Counted from the first letter of the stretch, positions 8,189 through 16,282 are shown. The stretch: 24,368 bases of DNA from Mariniphaga sp. (GCA_025363795.1 JANYLE010000057.1:1-24368), one strand, 5' to 3'. The notes: a model not told the origin generated them from the letters alone. Program-made: numbers and translations.

Positions 8189-9076
8189 ATGATTGCTCTT
8201 CGAATATTGTTTATTGTGGTAATTCTGACATTGCGACAATCCCTTTTGGCACAGGCAAGTTATACCCAAAATCCGATAGCTTTTAACTCAAATCAAAGCG
8301 TCGATTCCAAATTTGACTATTTTGTGTCAGGAACTAATTTTCCGATTAAATTCAGTTCTACTTTTTCTAATCAATTAGCTGATACAATAACCGGTAAATC
8401 ATTTGAGATAAATACGATAGAGGAAACGAGTCCTCAGCATCGCTGGCTTAAAGCATCAATAGTTCCGGCATCGTTAATTGTTGCGGGAGTGATCACCACA
8501 TTGCCGGAAAATCATTGTTTATTAAGTAAATATACGATTCATGAAAAGGTACTTGAATTATTTCCCGGTTTTAATACGTCCATTGATAATTATTTACAAT
8601 TTGTGCCAATCGTTGCAGTCTTTGGATTAAAAGCAGCCGGCGTAAAAAGCCGCAGCGATTTAGTGAATCAGGTTGCAATTACAGCTAAAGCCGAATTATT
8701 GATGAATCTTATCGTCAGGGGAATGAAATCATATATTAGAGTTGAAAGACCGGATGGTGTTGGGATGAATTCTATGCCATCAGGTCATACTGCACAGGCA
8801 TTTGTGGCAGCAACTATACTTGATATGGAATATCGCGATACATCACCCTGGATCAGCGTTGGTGGCTACGCTGTTGCAACAACCACTGCAATGGGCCGTA
8901 TGGTCAACAACAAGCATTGGATTTCAGATGTGATGATTGGCGCAGGGATAGGAATTTTTTCTGCCCGGTTAGTTTACTTCACTCATCAATACAAATGGGG
9001 CAAAAAGAACAATATGGTCATTCTTCCTGCAATCTATCAGAAAGGTGGAGGTCTTTCATTTGCGATGATATTGTAA
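8189..9076 (+). CDS. PAP2 superfamily phosphatase (membrane or periplasmic)
   Basis: A 295-residue acid phosphatase-type protein with all three PAP2 motifs: K-x6-RP as KSYIRVERP (Lys160 to Pro168), PSGH in MPSGHTAQAF (177-180), and the R-x5-H-x3-D motif in GRMVNNKHWISD (Arg217, His223, Asp227). The usual SR of motif 3 is GR here. Likely substrates are lipid phosphates such as undecaprenyl diphosphate, phosphatidylglycerol phosphate or lipid A. I choose the ATG at 8189 because it gives a clean signal peptide (MIALRILFIVVILTLRQSLLAQ); the open frame begins 25 codons earlier at 8114. Hydrophobic segments near 90-105, 145-160 and 205-245 suggest membrane association. It ends 23 bases from the convergent propeller lipoprotein gene. 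The C-terminal 20 residues look like a beta strand rather than a helix. Confidence 0.85.
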   Translation: MIALRILFIVVILTLRQSLLAQASYTQNPIAFNSNQSVDSKFDYFVSGTNFPIKFSSTFSNQLADTITGKSFEINTIEETSPQHRWLKASIVPASLIVAGVITTLPENHCLLSKYTIHEKVLELFPGFNTSIDNYLQFVPIVAVFGLKAAGVKSRSDLVNQVAITAKAELLMNLIVRGMKSYIRVERPDGVGMNSMPSGHTAQAFVAATILDMEYRDTSPWISVGGYAVATTTAMGRMVNNKHWISDVMIGAGIGIFSARLVYFTHQYKWGKKNNMVILPAIYQKGGGLSFAMIL

Positions 9077-9099
9077 CCGACAGTCAAGCAAAACCAGTA

Positions 9100-10164
9100 T
9101 CACTGTTTAAAGCAAAACGCTCCTGGGATTATTCCTGTTTTAAAACTGTCGATTTTGGCGCCCATCGCTGAATATCGGTAAATTATACCCCGTTGCAAGT
9201 AATCGATTGCATCACTCAGATATAGCTCCGAGGTTTGCAGGTCAATAGCCAGACTGTAATAAAGATGATTTTCAACGTTTAAAAACGGATGATCACCCAT
9301 TGTTGTTTGATCTACACCAAACTTCCAGATTCCATTGTTAATAAACAGCAGCGAATCACGGTTGCCATTGATCGCAAGGCGCGAAGGTTTAGCATCCGCA
9401 GTTAAAGAAAAGCTCTTCACAATCGTTCTTGTGGCCGGATCAATACATTGAAGCATCGGAAGTCGGGTAGTGGTTCCGTTTTTGGCCCATCCGCCATCAC
9501 AAAGTGTCCATATTTTATTGTTCTTATCAAGGACTAATCCTCCCGGTTGTTTCCCTGTTTTTATCTCACCAACTATTGTGTCGGTTCGCGTATCAATCAC
9601 CAAAATAGTACTATCAAATGACCAGCAAGAAACAAACAGATAGTCGTTCCATTGAACCATTTGTTCAGTCGAGGTATGCCCGTTTGTAAGTATTACACCT
9701 GTAATCTGGTAGGTTTTAGGATTGACAATTGTTATCTGCCCTGCATAAAGGTCAGTTATATAGGCTTTTTCGTCATTCAGAAAATGCATATACCTTGGAG
9801 AGGTCAGTCCGGTTATTTTTCCGACGTATTTACCATCTGAGGTATTGATCACATAAATTTTGCCGGAGTTATTGATTACAATATACCCCAGATCATTGCG
9901 AATGATCATTGACTGCGCTACGTCACCGAGCGGAAGACCATTAACATTATAGAAAAGATCATTCAGCTCTTTATGCGTTTCAGGGTCGTAAAACGACAGG
10001 GAAGCATTCCCATACATGAAATTGCCTTCATTAAGGATAAACAGCCCTTTAGGAAGCAATGATCCGTTCTGGTGATGGCTCATCCACTCATCATCTTTCA
10101 TGCATCCTGAAACTATCACGAGCAGCAAAGCGAGCAGGGTCATATTTAAACGGTTGACTGTCAT
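9100..10164 (-). CDS. Surface lipoprotein with YncE/DUF5074-type beta-propeller, BtuG-like cobalamin-binding protein
   Basis: A 354-residue lipoprotein: signal peptide ending IVSGC with lipid Cys21, then MKDDE, which fits the K-(D/E)2-type signal that routes Bacteroidota lipoproteins to the cell surface. The rest is repeated propeller blades, visible as recurring IYVINTSDGKYVGKI, ITIVNPKTYQITGV, ILVIDTRTDTIVGEI and LYLSDAIDYLQRGIIYRYS units. BtuG proteins of Bacteroides are surface propellers of this length that capture B12 and cap BtuB. Here the gene follows the TonB receptor by 2 bp and is the third gene behind a cobalamin riboswitch, so the BtuG role is well supported by context. Binding residues cannot be judged from sequence alone. 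It is the last gene of the operon and converges on the PAP2 gene; no terminator was recognised in the 23-base gap. Confidence 0.82.
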   Translation of the reverse strand: MTVNRLNMTLLALLLVIVSGCMKDDEWMSHHQNGSLLPKGLFILNEGNFMYGNASLSFYDPETHKELNDLFYNVNGLPLGDVAQSMIIRNDLGYIVINNSGKIYVINTSDGKYVGKITGLTSPRYMHFLNDEKAYITDLYAGQITIVNPKTYQITGVILTNGHTSTEQMVQWNDYLFVSCWSFDSTILVIDTRTDTIVGEIKTGKQPGGLVLDKNNKIWTLCDGGWAKNGTTTRLPMLQCIDPATRTIVKSFSLTADAKPSRLAINGNRDSLLFINNGIWKFGVDQTTMGDHPFLNVENHLYYSLAIDLQTSELYLSDAIDYLQRGIIYRYSAMGAKIDSFKTGIIPGAFCFKQ

Positions 10165-10166
10165 CT

Positions 10167-12308
10167 TTAGAAATCGTAACGTATTAAAAGTGAATAATTC
10201 CTTCGGGGCATAGGGTGCTGTAAAACAGTACGATACTCTTCATTGAAAAGGTTGAATATTTTTAGTTCAAGATCTATCTTCTGTCTTTTCAGTTGTAGTT
10301 CTTTGCCCAAAAAGAGGTTATTCATTAAATAGGGGTAAAGTACATCCATTTTTGAGGTTTTGTCATTGCTTGTGGTGGTGAAGCGCTCGCTGTAATAAGT
10401 CCAAAGCCAGGTAAAGTGATACCCTGAGCGGGAAAGATCGACGAGGAAATTGGCTGAATGTAAAGGAATATAAGGAAGTTGTTTTCCGATCGATTCGTCT
10501 GCCCAATTACGCGGATCGTCGTGGTTAATGGAACGGGTATAGGCATAATTGGCATTGAAATGGTAGTCGACCGAATGAAACTTTCCTGTGATACCGGTAT
10601 TGACCTCTATTCCGCTGGCATTTACCCTTTTCATATTATATGGTTCCCAATAACCCTGCGGCGTCGGCAACCAAATGATCCAGTTATTGATACGGGAATA
10701 ATAGCCGTTAAGCGTGGCATGAAAGATGGTGGTCCCCATAACTCCGTTATAACCGCATCCGAGGTCAGCCATGAGTCCTTCCTCCGGTTTTAAATCAGGG
10801 TTTCCTCCCGGAATATAGTAGAGATCGTTAAGAGTTGGTTGGTGGTAATTGCGTGCAACATTTCCCTTCACAAAATAACCTGTATTGCGAAACGGATGGT
10901 ATTCGATGCCAGCCGAGGGAATTAAAGGCGTTGAATTACCGCCAATAAAGTCTTCTCTGGCCAATAAATTGGCTGTTATTTTTTCGCCGAAAGATTTACT
11001 TAGCTGAAGGTAAAGTGAATGATCCTGGCGTTGCTGATCGTAACCTTGTGACTCTCCATTTTTGGGCGAATTGTGTGATGATACCTTATTGAATTCAGTA
11101 TTCGCACCTCCAATGATGGAAAGGTTATTGGAAATCTGATAGTTGTAACTCGCTTTTATAAAGTATGATGCAGATTGCGAATGGGAGTCAATGACAACCT
11201 GATCTTCAGCTCCCGAAACTTTGGTGGTTAACCTGTAGTTAAGTAACTGAATATTTGCTCCGGAAATCAGGTTAAGGACCCCTTTTTTTCCGTAATGCTT
11301 CCATTCGGCTACAGGGCGATGGGCATTTTCCAATTGCCGGTTGATATTAGCTTTGATATCTGTTTCGTTGGAGAGTAGCCGGGGCAGGCTTCGGTCGTTA
11401 TGCTGATACCAGTACCGGAGAATGACTACATTCTTTTCATCCGGACGAAAATAGAATTCCTGGAGCAGACCATAGTTTTTGAATTGCGAATTTTCGTTGC
11501 GCTGAGTTGGGTAGATGTATTTTCCAGTTTTGGGATCGATATCTGCAATAAACTTATTTACAAACAGGTAGTCGTTATCCGAATAATTAAAGAAAGCTCT
11601 TGTTTGCGATTGAATTTTTTTATTCCCTACATTTATTTGCAGAAATTCGTCTTTAGTGCCGTAACTACCAATCCCGGTAAGCAATCGACCTGAAAATTTA
11701 TTCTGCCAATTAGCACTGTTGTCCAGTTTAACGACTCCGCCCAGTGCACCACTTTTTTCTGATATTGAACCTGATCCATGCAGAAGACTAACATTGTCGG
11801 TAAAATAAACCGGTATCGTGGAGAAATCTACCATGCCAAGCATTGGAGAGTTGAGACTGATCCCATTCCACGACACTTGTGTATGAGAAGGAGCCGTTCC
11901 ACGAAACGAGGCAGTTGCCATCGCACCGCGGCCATACTCCTTAATGAAAATAGGTGTGTTTTGTGAAATAAGTTCTGATAGATTGGATGTCAATGCTTTA
12001 ATCATTGCAATCGAATCGATTTTTGTCGTTGTTTTTCCGGCTTCCTCCTTGACTATTCTTTTTGCAAAAACTTCGACGGTTTTAATTTTTAACGTGTCCG
12101 AAATATGTTGTGCGGTGGCAAATTCCGTCGAAAAAAGGATGATCATTGATGCAATCAGGACTCTAAAGAAACCAACGCGTCGTAAGGGCTTTTTAAATTG
12201 GTGGTTTGATATACCGGTAATTGCAAACGGACATTGCTCTATTGTTGTAAAACAGTTTGAGCAATAACGAGTTTCGCCGTATTTTTGCAATTCAAGGTCT
12301 TTGGTCAT
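10167..12308 (-). CDS. btuB: TonB-dependent outer-membrane receptor, BtuB-like cobalamin transporter
   Basis: A 713-residue receptor. After the signal peptide (hydrophobic core about 45-60, predicted cleavage after ATAQ, residue 67) comes a TonB-box-like stretch (DTLKIKTVEVFAKR), a plug domain (LSELISQNTPIFIKEYG, TASFRGTAPSHTQVSWNGI, LGGVVKL) and a 22-strand-type barrel of aromatic-rich strands, ending FNLFNEEYRTVLQHPMPRRN and the typical C-terminal phenylalanine. It lacks the N-terminal carboxypeptidase-like domain of SusC receptors. Position between two surface lipoproteins and behind a cobalamin riboswitch supports vitamin B12 uptake. The start at 12308 leaves a 23-bp gap from the upstream gene, but puts about 44 residues before the signal sequence, with Cys16, Cys19 and Cys26 (YCSNCFTTIEQCPF). 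No closer ATG gives a usable signal peptide. Confidence 0.85.
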   Translation of the reverse strand: MTKDLELQKYGETRYCSNCFTTIEQCPFAITGISNHQFKKPLRRVGFFRVLIASMIILFSTEFATAQHISDTLKIKTVEVFAKRIVKEEAGKTTTKIDSIAMIKALTSNLSELISQNTPIFIKEYGRGAMATASFRGTAPSHTQVSWNGISLNSPMLGMVDFSTIPVYFTDNVSLLHGSGSISEKSGALGGVVKLDNSANWQNKFSGRLLTGIGSYGTKDEFLQINVGNKKIQSQTRAFFNYSDNDYLFVNKFIADIDPKTGKYIYPTQRNENSQFKNYGLLQEFYFRPDEKNVVILRYWYQHNDRSLPRLLSNETDIKANINRQLENAHRPVAEWKHYGKKGVLNLISGANIQLLNYRLTTKVSGAEDQVVIDSHSQSASYFIKASYNYQISNNLSIIGGANTEFNKVSSHNSPKNGESQGYDQQRQDHSLYLQLSKSFGEKITANLLAREDFIGGNSTPLIPSAGIEYHPFRNTGYFVKGNVARNYHQPTLNDLYYIPGGNPDLKPEEGLMADLGCGYNGVMGTTIFHATLNGYYSRINNWIIWLPTPQGYWEPYNMKRVNASGIEVNTGITGKFHSVDYHFNANYAYTRSINHDDPRNWADESIGKQLPYIPLHSANFLVDLSRSGYHFTWLWTYYSERFTTTSNDKTSKMDVLYPYLMNNLFLGKELQLKRQKIDLELKIFNLFNEEYRTVLQHPMPRRNYSLLIRYDF

Positions 12309-12331
12309 CAGGGTGATTGATATACAATAAG

Positions 12332-13459
12332 TTAGTTTGCTGTATACTCAATTAATGACAGATCTGCCGCACCGCTGATTTCAGTTGATACCTCGTTAAG
12401 CCAACCTGCAACCTGGAATACGCCGCTTTGAACTTTGATAAAAGTTATCCCAGTGAGATTGACCGGATTTCCTGCTTTATCTACCGCATTTGAAATATCG
12501 AAAAGATTGGCTTTCAGTGAAGTGTTGTAATCCAGATTGTTATAGCATTCAGCATATCCTGAGGCAAACAATCCCGGTCGAATGACCCAATTTTCACTGT
12601 CAACTTGTGTCGAAATATTTTTATAGGCATCGGGTAATTTGACTCCGGTAAAAGTTATTTCAGTTTTGTTTCCATAGCCACTCCACCACCAAGAAGCTGA
12701 ATCGTAAACAGGAATTAATTCCCCGCTCTTTCCTTTGTTATCTTTCCAGGTAACATACCCATTACTGACAGGTTTATAATAAGTTACCTGATAGTCGTGA
12801 ATTGTTTCAATATTATTGTATTCACTCCCTTTTAGCTCTAACCATTCCCCGTTTGCATCATTCATTACAAAAACCACCCCAGGTTCGGAGCCTGCGCCCG
12901 GTTGGGTGTAAACAGCGAAATCGGCACCAGGCCCGTTTTTAATGGAATGGTCGAAACCGGCAATAATATAGCCACCCCAACCACCCAGTGAAGTATAAAT
13001 CTTTGTACCTGTCCAGGGTTGACCGATGAAATCAGAGCCATTCCAATTTGCCGGAATCAGCGAAGCGTGTTGTCCCGGGCCATATTGATAGTCTAAAACT
13101 TTTGTGATATAAGGAGAATTTGTCGAAAAAGCATTGATCGGAATCGTTTTACTATCGCTTCCAACGTCGTTCGATACTTTAAGCTGTATATTGTAATTCC
13201 CTATTTTTGAAGCAGTAAAGGTAAATGATTTATCTGAAGATAGTACCTCTCCATTCATTGCCCAGGTGTAAGTCGATTTTTCGTCGTTCATTACATTAGG
13301 ATTGAGAGGAAGTGGCTTTCCCACCTCTATTTTAAACCCGTCAGCAGGAATGGCTAACGTAATTAGCGGACCAGCTAATTTTTCTGATTTGGTGCATGAG
13401 GCAAACAAAGCGATTCCCATCAGAATGGGAGTAATTGAATGAAATTTAATTTTCAACAT
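12332..13459 (-). CDS. PKD-domain surface lipoprotein of a cobalamin uptake operon
   Basis: A 375-residue lipoprotein, first gene after the cobalamin riboswitch. The ATG at 13459 gives a signal peptide with lipobox LFASC (Cys22); the frame is open four codons upstream only from a TTG. Residues about 34-112 form a PKD/Ig-like beta domain (YTWAMNGEVLSSDKSFTFTA, YNIQLKVSNDVGSDSKTI). Residues about 118-375 form a second domain seen in Bacteroidota cell-surface proteins, with VLDYQYGPGQHAS, SLGGWGGYIIAGFDHSI, SEPGVVFVMNDANGEWLELKGSEY and FIKVQSGVFQVAGWLNEVSTEI. An aromatic cluster ASWWWSGYG stands near the middle. I do not recognise a characterised function. It is not obviously of the BtuH (DUF4465) family, yet its place next to BtuB- and BtuG-like genes suggests an accessory cobalamin- or cobamide-binding role. 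This is inference. Confidence 0.75.
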   Translation of the reverse strand: MLKIKFHSITPILMGIALFASCTKSEKLAGPLITLAIPADGFKIEVGKPLPLNPNVMNDEKSTYTWAMNGEVLSSDKSFTFTASKIGNYNIQLKVSNDVGSDSKTIPINAFSTNSPYITKVLDYQYGPGQHASLIPANWNGSDFIGQPWTGTKIYTSLGGWGGYIIAGFDHSIKNGPGADFAVYTQPGAGSEPGVVFVMNDANGEWLELKGSEYNNIETIHDYQVTYYKPVSNGYVTWKDNKGKSGELIPVYDSASWWWSGYGNKTEITFTGVKLPDAYKNISTQVDSENWVIRPGLFASGYAECYNNLDYNTSLKANLFDISNAVDKAGNPVNLTGITFIKVQSGVFQVAGWLNEVSTEISGAADLSLIEYTAN

Positions 13460-13517
13460 ACTTAAAATCAATTGAATCGTAAAACAATAATTGATTTTAA
13501 GCTCATCGGAAGTCTTG

Positions 13518-13539
13518 CAGAATGGAAACCGGCCATCTG
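13518..13539 (-). promoter_or_regulatory. Hairpin between riboswitch aptamer and first ATG, possible expression platform
   Basis: On the minus strand CAGATGG and CCATTCTG pair (one bulged base) around the loop CCGGTTT. It lies between the aptamer and the lipoprotein start at 13459. There is no T-run after it, so it is not an intrinsic terminator; translational control or an anti-structure is more likely. The rest of 13460-13570 shows nothing else recognisable. Confidence 0.3.
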
Positions 13540-13569
13540 TACGCTTTTATCCCGAAAGCTTAAACCGTG

Positions 13570-13748
13570 AATGGCTGGTCTTCTGACTTATCCCGATTTC
13601 TGGTTACCTTCCCATCCTTTTTTGGAAAGAATAGTGGTCATTAACCAGAAACATACTATTCCGCAACAGCGGAATCGGGTTTTACAGCAGCGGGTACTGT
13701 CCCGGATTTTCACCGGATTCCCAAATTAAGCCCCATGGGCACCAATTC
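13570..13748 (-). ncRNA. Cobalamin (adenosylcobalamin-type) riboswitch
   Basis: Read on the minus strand the element has the conserved blocks of the cobalamin aptamer in order: GGTGCC near the 5' end (13743-13738), GGGAATCCGGTGAAAATCCGG, then GTACCCGCTGCTGTAA (13697-13682), a long variable stem with CGCTGTTGCG-like pairing, GGGAAGG, and the 3' block AAGTCAGAAGACCAGCC (13589-13573). It precedes the PKD lipoprotein, BtuB-like and BtuG-like genes and should shut the operon down when cobalamin is plentiful. The aptamer begins a few bases after the predicted transcription start. End positions are approximate because the outer P1 stem is short. Confidence 0.93.
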
Positions 13749-13752
13749 GGCA

Positions 13753-13785
13753 CAAAAATAAGCAATTAGTTCCTCTCTTCAAAAA
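13753..13785 (-). promoter_or_regulatory. Bacteroidota-type promoter of the cobalamin uptake operon
   Basis: On the minus strand TTTTTG (13785-13780), a 19-base spacer and TATTTTTG (13760-13753) match both boxes of the Bacteroidota consensus. The expected transcription start falls about 5-7 bases downstream, which is where the riboswitch aptamer begins. This fits a transcript that consists of the aptamer from its first bases. The remaining bases to 13851 hold only a weak TGATTC/GAATCA hairpin at 13839-13854, over the stop codon of the DUF2490 gene. Confidence 0.7.
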
Positions 13786-13851
13786 TATTAATGAAATGCC
13801 TGAACTATTTGATTGCTTTTTCCTCGAATCTGACAAATTGATTCTTTGGAA

Positions 13852-14571
13852 TCAGGTATGTTTTTTCTGAATGAGGTTTGTAAAATCATAAAACAATGCA
13901 ATTTGGAGGAAGTTTTTGGCAGTGTGGTAATTCGGTTTGTAATCGGTATCGCAGATACATCCAACCTGTAACGCAGCATTTCCGTTTAGTTTATAGCCTA
14001 AGCCACCATATAAGCGATTCTTTTCAACGACCACGCCATGTTGTGGCATGAATAGCTCATCATTTACAGCAAGATAGATGCAACCTTGAACAATCGTTGG
14101 TTTGTTGACTGGTAATGTTAATGCAAGCCTGTATTTTAACCGGTTTTTATAGTTGTTGGGAATAAACCGTTGTTCAAGTCTTCCCCTGTGTTCGATATTT
14201 AGCCGCTTGAAAACCTGTTTAAAATTTAATTCAAGCCAGGTTCTGAATTCCCTTTGAAGTGCTGGAGTCTCAAATAATTCTCCTATCTCGTAAGTATTAA
14301 AAAGGCCTGTTCCAATTAATCCTGCCAGATTTTTGGTTATGGAATATGAAATTCCGGCTTTAACTTCGTAATAATCGTATTTTAAATTGTAATCATTACT
14401 CCGAATGTGGCCTTCGCCCATTAATGCTAATTTGGGAGCTATTTTTCCTTTCAGAAAAATTGCGTTCCAGTTGCCTAAACTATGATCTGTCTGGGCATTG
14501 GATGTACTGTGAATACTAATTAAACAGGCTGTTGCCAGGATGAAGGGGAATAGTCGTTTGGGAATAGTCAT
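13852..14571 (-). CDS. DUF2490 family protein (predicted outer-membrane beta-barrel)
   Basis: A 239-residue exported protein. The ATG at 14571 opens a clear signal peptide (MTIPKRLFPFILATACLISI, cleavage about after SNAQ); the frame is open 14 codons further upstream, but that start lacks a signal-peptide form and a -7-like box lies between the two. The mature part is made of alternating strands with aromatic residues (LKYDYYEVKAGISYSI, EFRTWLELNFKQVF, LNIEHRGRLEQRFIPNN, YKNRLKYRLALTLPV, NRLYGGLGYKL), the DUF2490 pattern of short outer-membrane barrels. Function is unknown for the family. It lies upstream of, and in the same direction as, the B12 operon, but that operon has its own promoter and riboswitch, so joint function is not implied. 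Confidence 0.75.
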   Translation of the reverse strand: MTIPKRLFPFILATACLISIHSTSNAQTDHSLGNWNAIFLKGKIAPKLALMGEGHIRSNDYNLKYDYYEVKAGISYSITKNLAGLIGTGLFNTYEIGELFETPALQREFRTWLELNFKQVFKRLNIEHRGRLEQRFIPNNYKNRLKYRLALTLPVNKPTIVQGCIYLAVNDELFMPQHGVVVEKNRLYGGLGYKLNGNAALQVGCICDTDYKPNYHTAKNFLQIALFYDFTNLIQKKHT

Positions 14572-14588
14572 GTCAGTTAAATATTCTG

Positions 14589-14596
14589 CAAACATA
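14589..14596 (-). promoter_or_regulatory. Possible -7 box for the DUF2490 gene
   Basis: TATGTTTG on the minus strand matches TAnnTTTG 18 bases before the ATG at 14571. No well-spaced TTG was found upstream. It supports the shorter start, since the upstream in-frame ATG at 14613 would lie ahead of the promoter. Confidence 0.3.
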
Positions 14597-14718
14597 GCAT
14601 TTTCGAAATGCAAAATATTCGTTGTCCAAAAAGTTTTACAAAAATAATTATACCTTTAGTTCACCGATCTGAAATTCTCTTGCGTCTATAAAATATTAAT
14701 ATTCAAATAAATAAAAAA

Positions 14719-16170
14719 ATGGGTAACTTGAATAAACTGAATCCTACCTCGGTTTGGGGTTATTTTGAAGCAATATGTCAGATTCCGCGACCTTCAAAGC
14801 ATGAAGAGAAAATTATCGCCTTTTTAATGGATTTTGCGAAGCAAAACAATCTCAATGCGAAGAAGGATTCAGCTGGTAATGTATTAATTACTAAGCCGGC
14901 CTCAAAAGGGATGGAAAATCGTAGAACATTGGTTTTACAATCTCATCTTGACATGGTCTGTGAAAAGAACTCGGGGACCATTCACAATTTCGATACCGAT
15001 CCGATTAAGCCCTATATTGACGGAGAATGGGTTACGGCAGAAGGAACAACGCTTGGAGCCGATTGTGGCATTGGAATCGCAGTGCAATTGGCTGTATTGG
15101 CATCCGATGAGTTGAAGCATGGGACTATTGAGTGTTTGTTTACCGTAGATGAGGAAACTGGACTTACCGGAGCCATGGCGCTTGAGCCGGGATTCTTTAG
15201 TGCTAAAGCACTTGTTAATCTTGACTCTGAAGATGAAGGCGAACTTTTTATTGGATGTGCCGGAGGAATAGATACTGCGGTAAATATTCATTATGAGTCA
15301 GTTACGTCTCCCTCTGACTTATTTCCATTGCGAATTGCAGTGAGCGGTCTTTTGGGTGGACATTCGGGGGACGATATCAATAAAAACAGGGGAAATGCGA
15401 TCAAAATATTGAACCGGTTTTTGTGGCAGTTGATGCATAACTATGAGATTTGTATTGCAGATTTTAATGGTGGCAATCTTAGGAATGCTATTGCCCGCGA
15501 GGCTTTTGCTGTAATTTTAGTTCCAGGTACGAAAAAGGAAGAGATTACTGTAGCTTTCAATATTTTCAGATCGGAGATAGAGGAGGAAATACTTTTAAAC
15601 GAACCCAATATCAGGTTAGTCCTCGAAAGTGCTGAACAGCCTCGGTTTGTGATTGACACATTAAGCCAGAACAAATTGATTAACGCGTTATACGCATGCC
15701 CTCATGGGGTATTGGCAATGAGTACGCGAATGCCAGGCCTTGTCGAAACATCGACAAATCTTGCTTCCGTAAAATTAAAAGGAGAAAATAAAATTGAAAT
15801 TACAACCAGCCAGCGAAGTGACCTGGAAAGCGGGAAAATGGATGCGGCTTATATGGTAGAATCTCTATTTCAGTTAATTAATGCAGATGTTATTCATGGC
15901 GAGGGGTATCCGGGTTGGGTTCCGGATCCATCTTCAGAATTATTGAACATCACCCGGTCTTCTTATGCCAAACTTTTTGGAAATGAACCTGTTGTCCGCT
16001 CTATTCACGCAGGGCTTGAGTGTGGATTGTTTCTCGAAAAATTTCCAGGCCTTGATATGATCTCTTTTGGCCCTACAATGAAAGGAGTTCACTCCCCGGA
16101 TGAAAAGATTAATATAGAGACAGTTGATAAATTCTGGAGCTTGCTGACGGGGGTGATTTCTGCGTATTAA
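14719..16170 (+). CDS. pepD: Aminoacyl-histidine dipeptidase (M20 family, PepD type)
   Basis: A 483-residue di-zinc dipeptidase that cleaves Xaa-His and other dipeptides in the cytoplasm; no signal peptide. Metal ligands are visible: His76 in LQSHLDMVCEKN with Asp78, Asp115 in LGADCGIG, the catalytic Glu145 and ligand Glu146 in VDEETGLTGA, Asp169 in LVNLDSEDEGELFIGCAGG, and His458 in MKGVHSPDE. The LGGHSGDDI segment near 210-220 belongs to the lid domain of the family. Length matches PepD (about 485). Its start is the only good ATG, preceded by an A-rich stretch. The upstream 105 bases contain only a weak TACCTTTA box, without a well-spaced partner. It seems to be transcribed alone. Confidence 0.93.
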   Translation: MGNLNKLNPTSVWGYFEAICQIPRPSKHEEKIIAFLMDFAKQNNLNAKKDSAGNVLITKPASKGMENRRTLVLQSHLDMVCEKNSGTIHNFDTDPIKPYIDGEWVTAEGTTLGADCGIGIAVQLAVLASDELKHGTIECLFTVDEETGLTGAMALEPGFFSAKALVNLDSEDEGELFIGCAGGIDTAVNIHYESVTSPSDLFPLRIAVSGLLGGHSGDDINKNRGNAIKILNRFLWQLMHNYEICIADFNGGNLRNAIAREAFAVILVPGTKKEEITVAFNIFRSEIEEEILLNEPNIRLVLESAEQPRFVIDTLSQNKLINALYACPHGVLAMSTRMPGLVETSTNLASVKLKGENKIEITTSQRSDLESGKMDAAYMVESLFQLINADVIHGEGYPGWVPDPSSELLNITRSSYAKLFGNEPVVRSIHAGLECGLFLEKFPGLDMISFGPTMKGVHSPDEKINIETVDKFWSLLTGVISAY

Positions 16171-16250
16171 ATGAATCTTTTATTCAAAATAAGTAGGATA
16201 GTAGTAGGAGTAAATAGTAGCCGATGAATGGTCAAAAAAAGTTTAATCTA

Positions 16251-16282
16251 TTTTGATTTTTCATAGTTAAATTGTAAATTTA
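16251..16282 (+). promoter_or_regulatory. Probable promoter of the DUF2007-Usp gene
   Basis: TTTTG (16251-16255), a 19-base spacer and TAAATTTA (16275-16282) match the Bacteroidota promoter except for the last base of the -7 box. The leader to the ATG at 16371 would be about 80 bases. The rest of 16171-16370 shows nothing recognisable. Confidence 0.4.

Noticed and set aside
12332..13459. Naming the PKD lipoprotein BtuH
   Set aside because: The DUF4465-type pattern I associate with BtuH is not visible; only the genomic setting is shared, so the name would overstate the evidence.
13839..13854. TGATTC/GAATCA hairpin as terminator of the DUF2490 gene
   Set aside because: The stem is six pairs, overlaps the stop codon and has no T-run after it.
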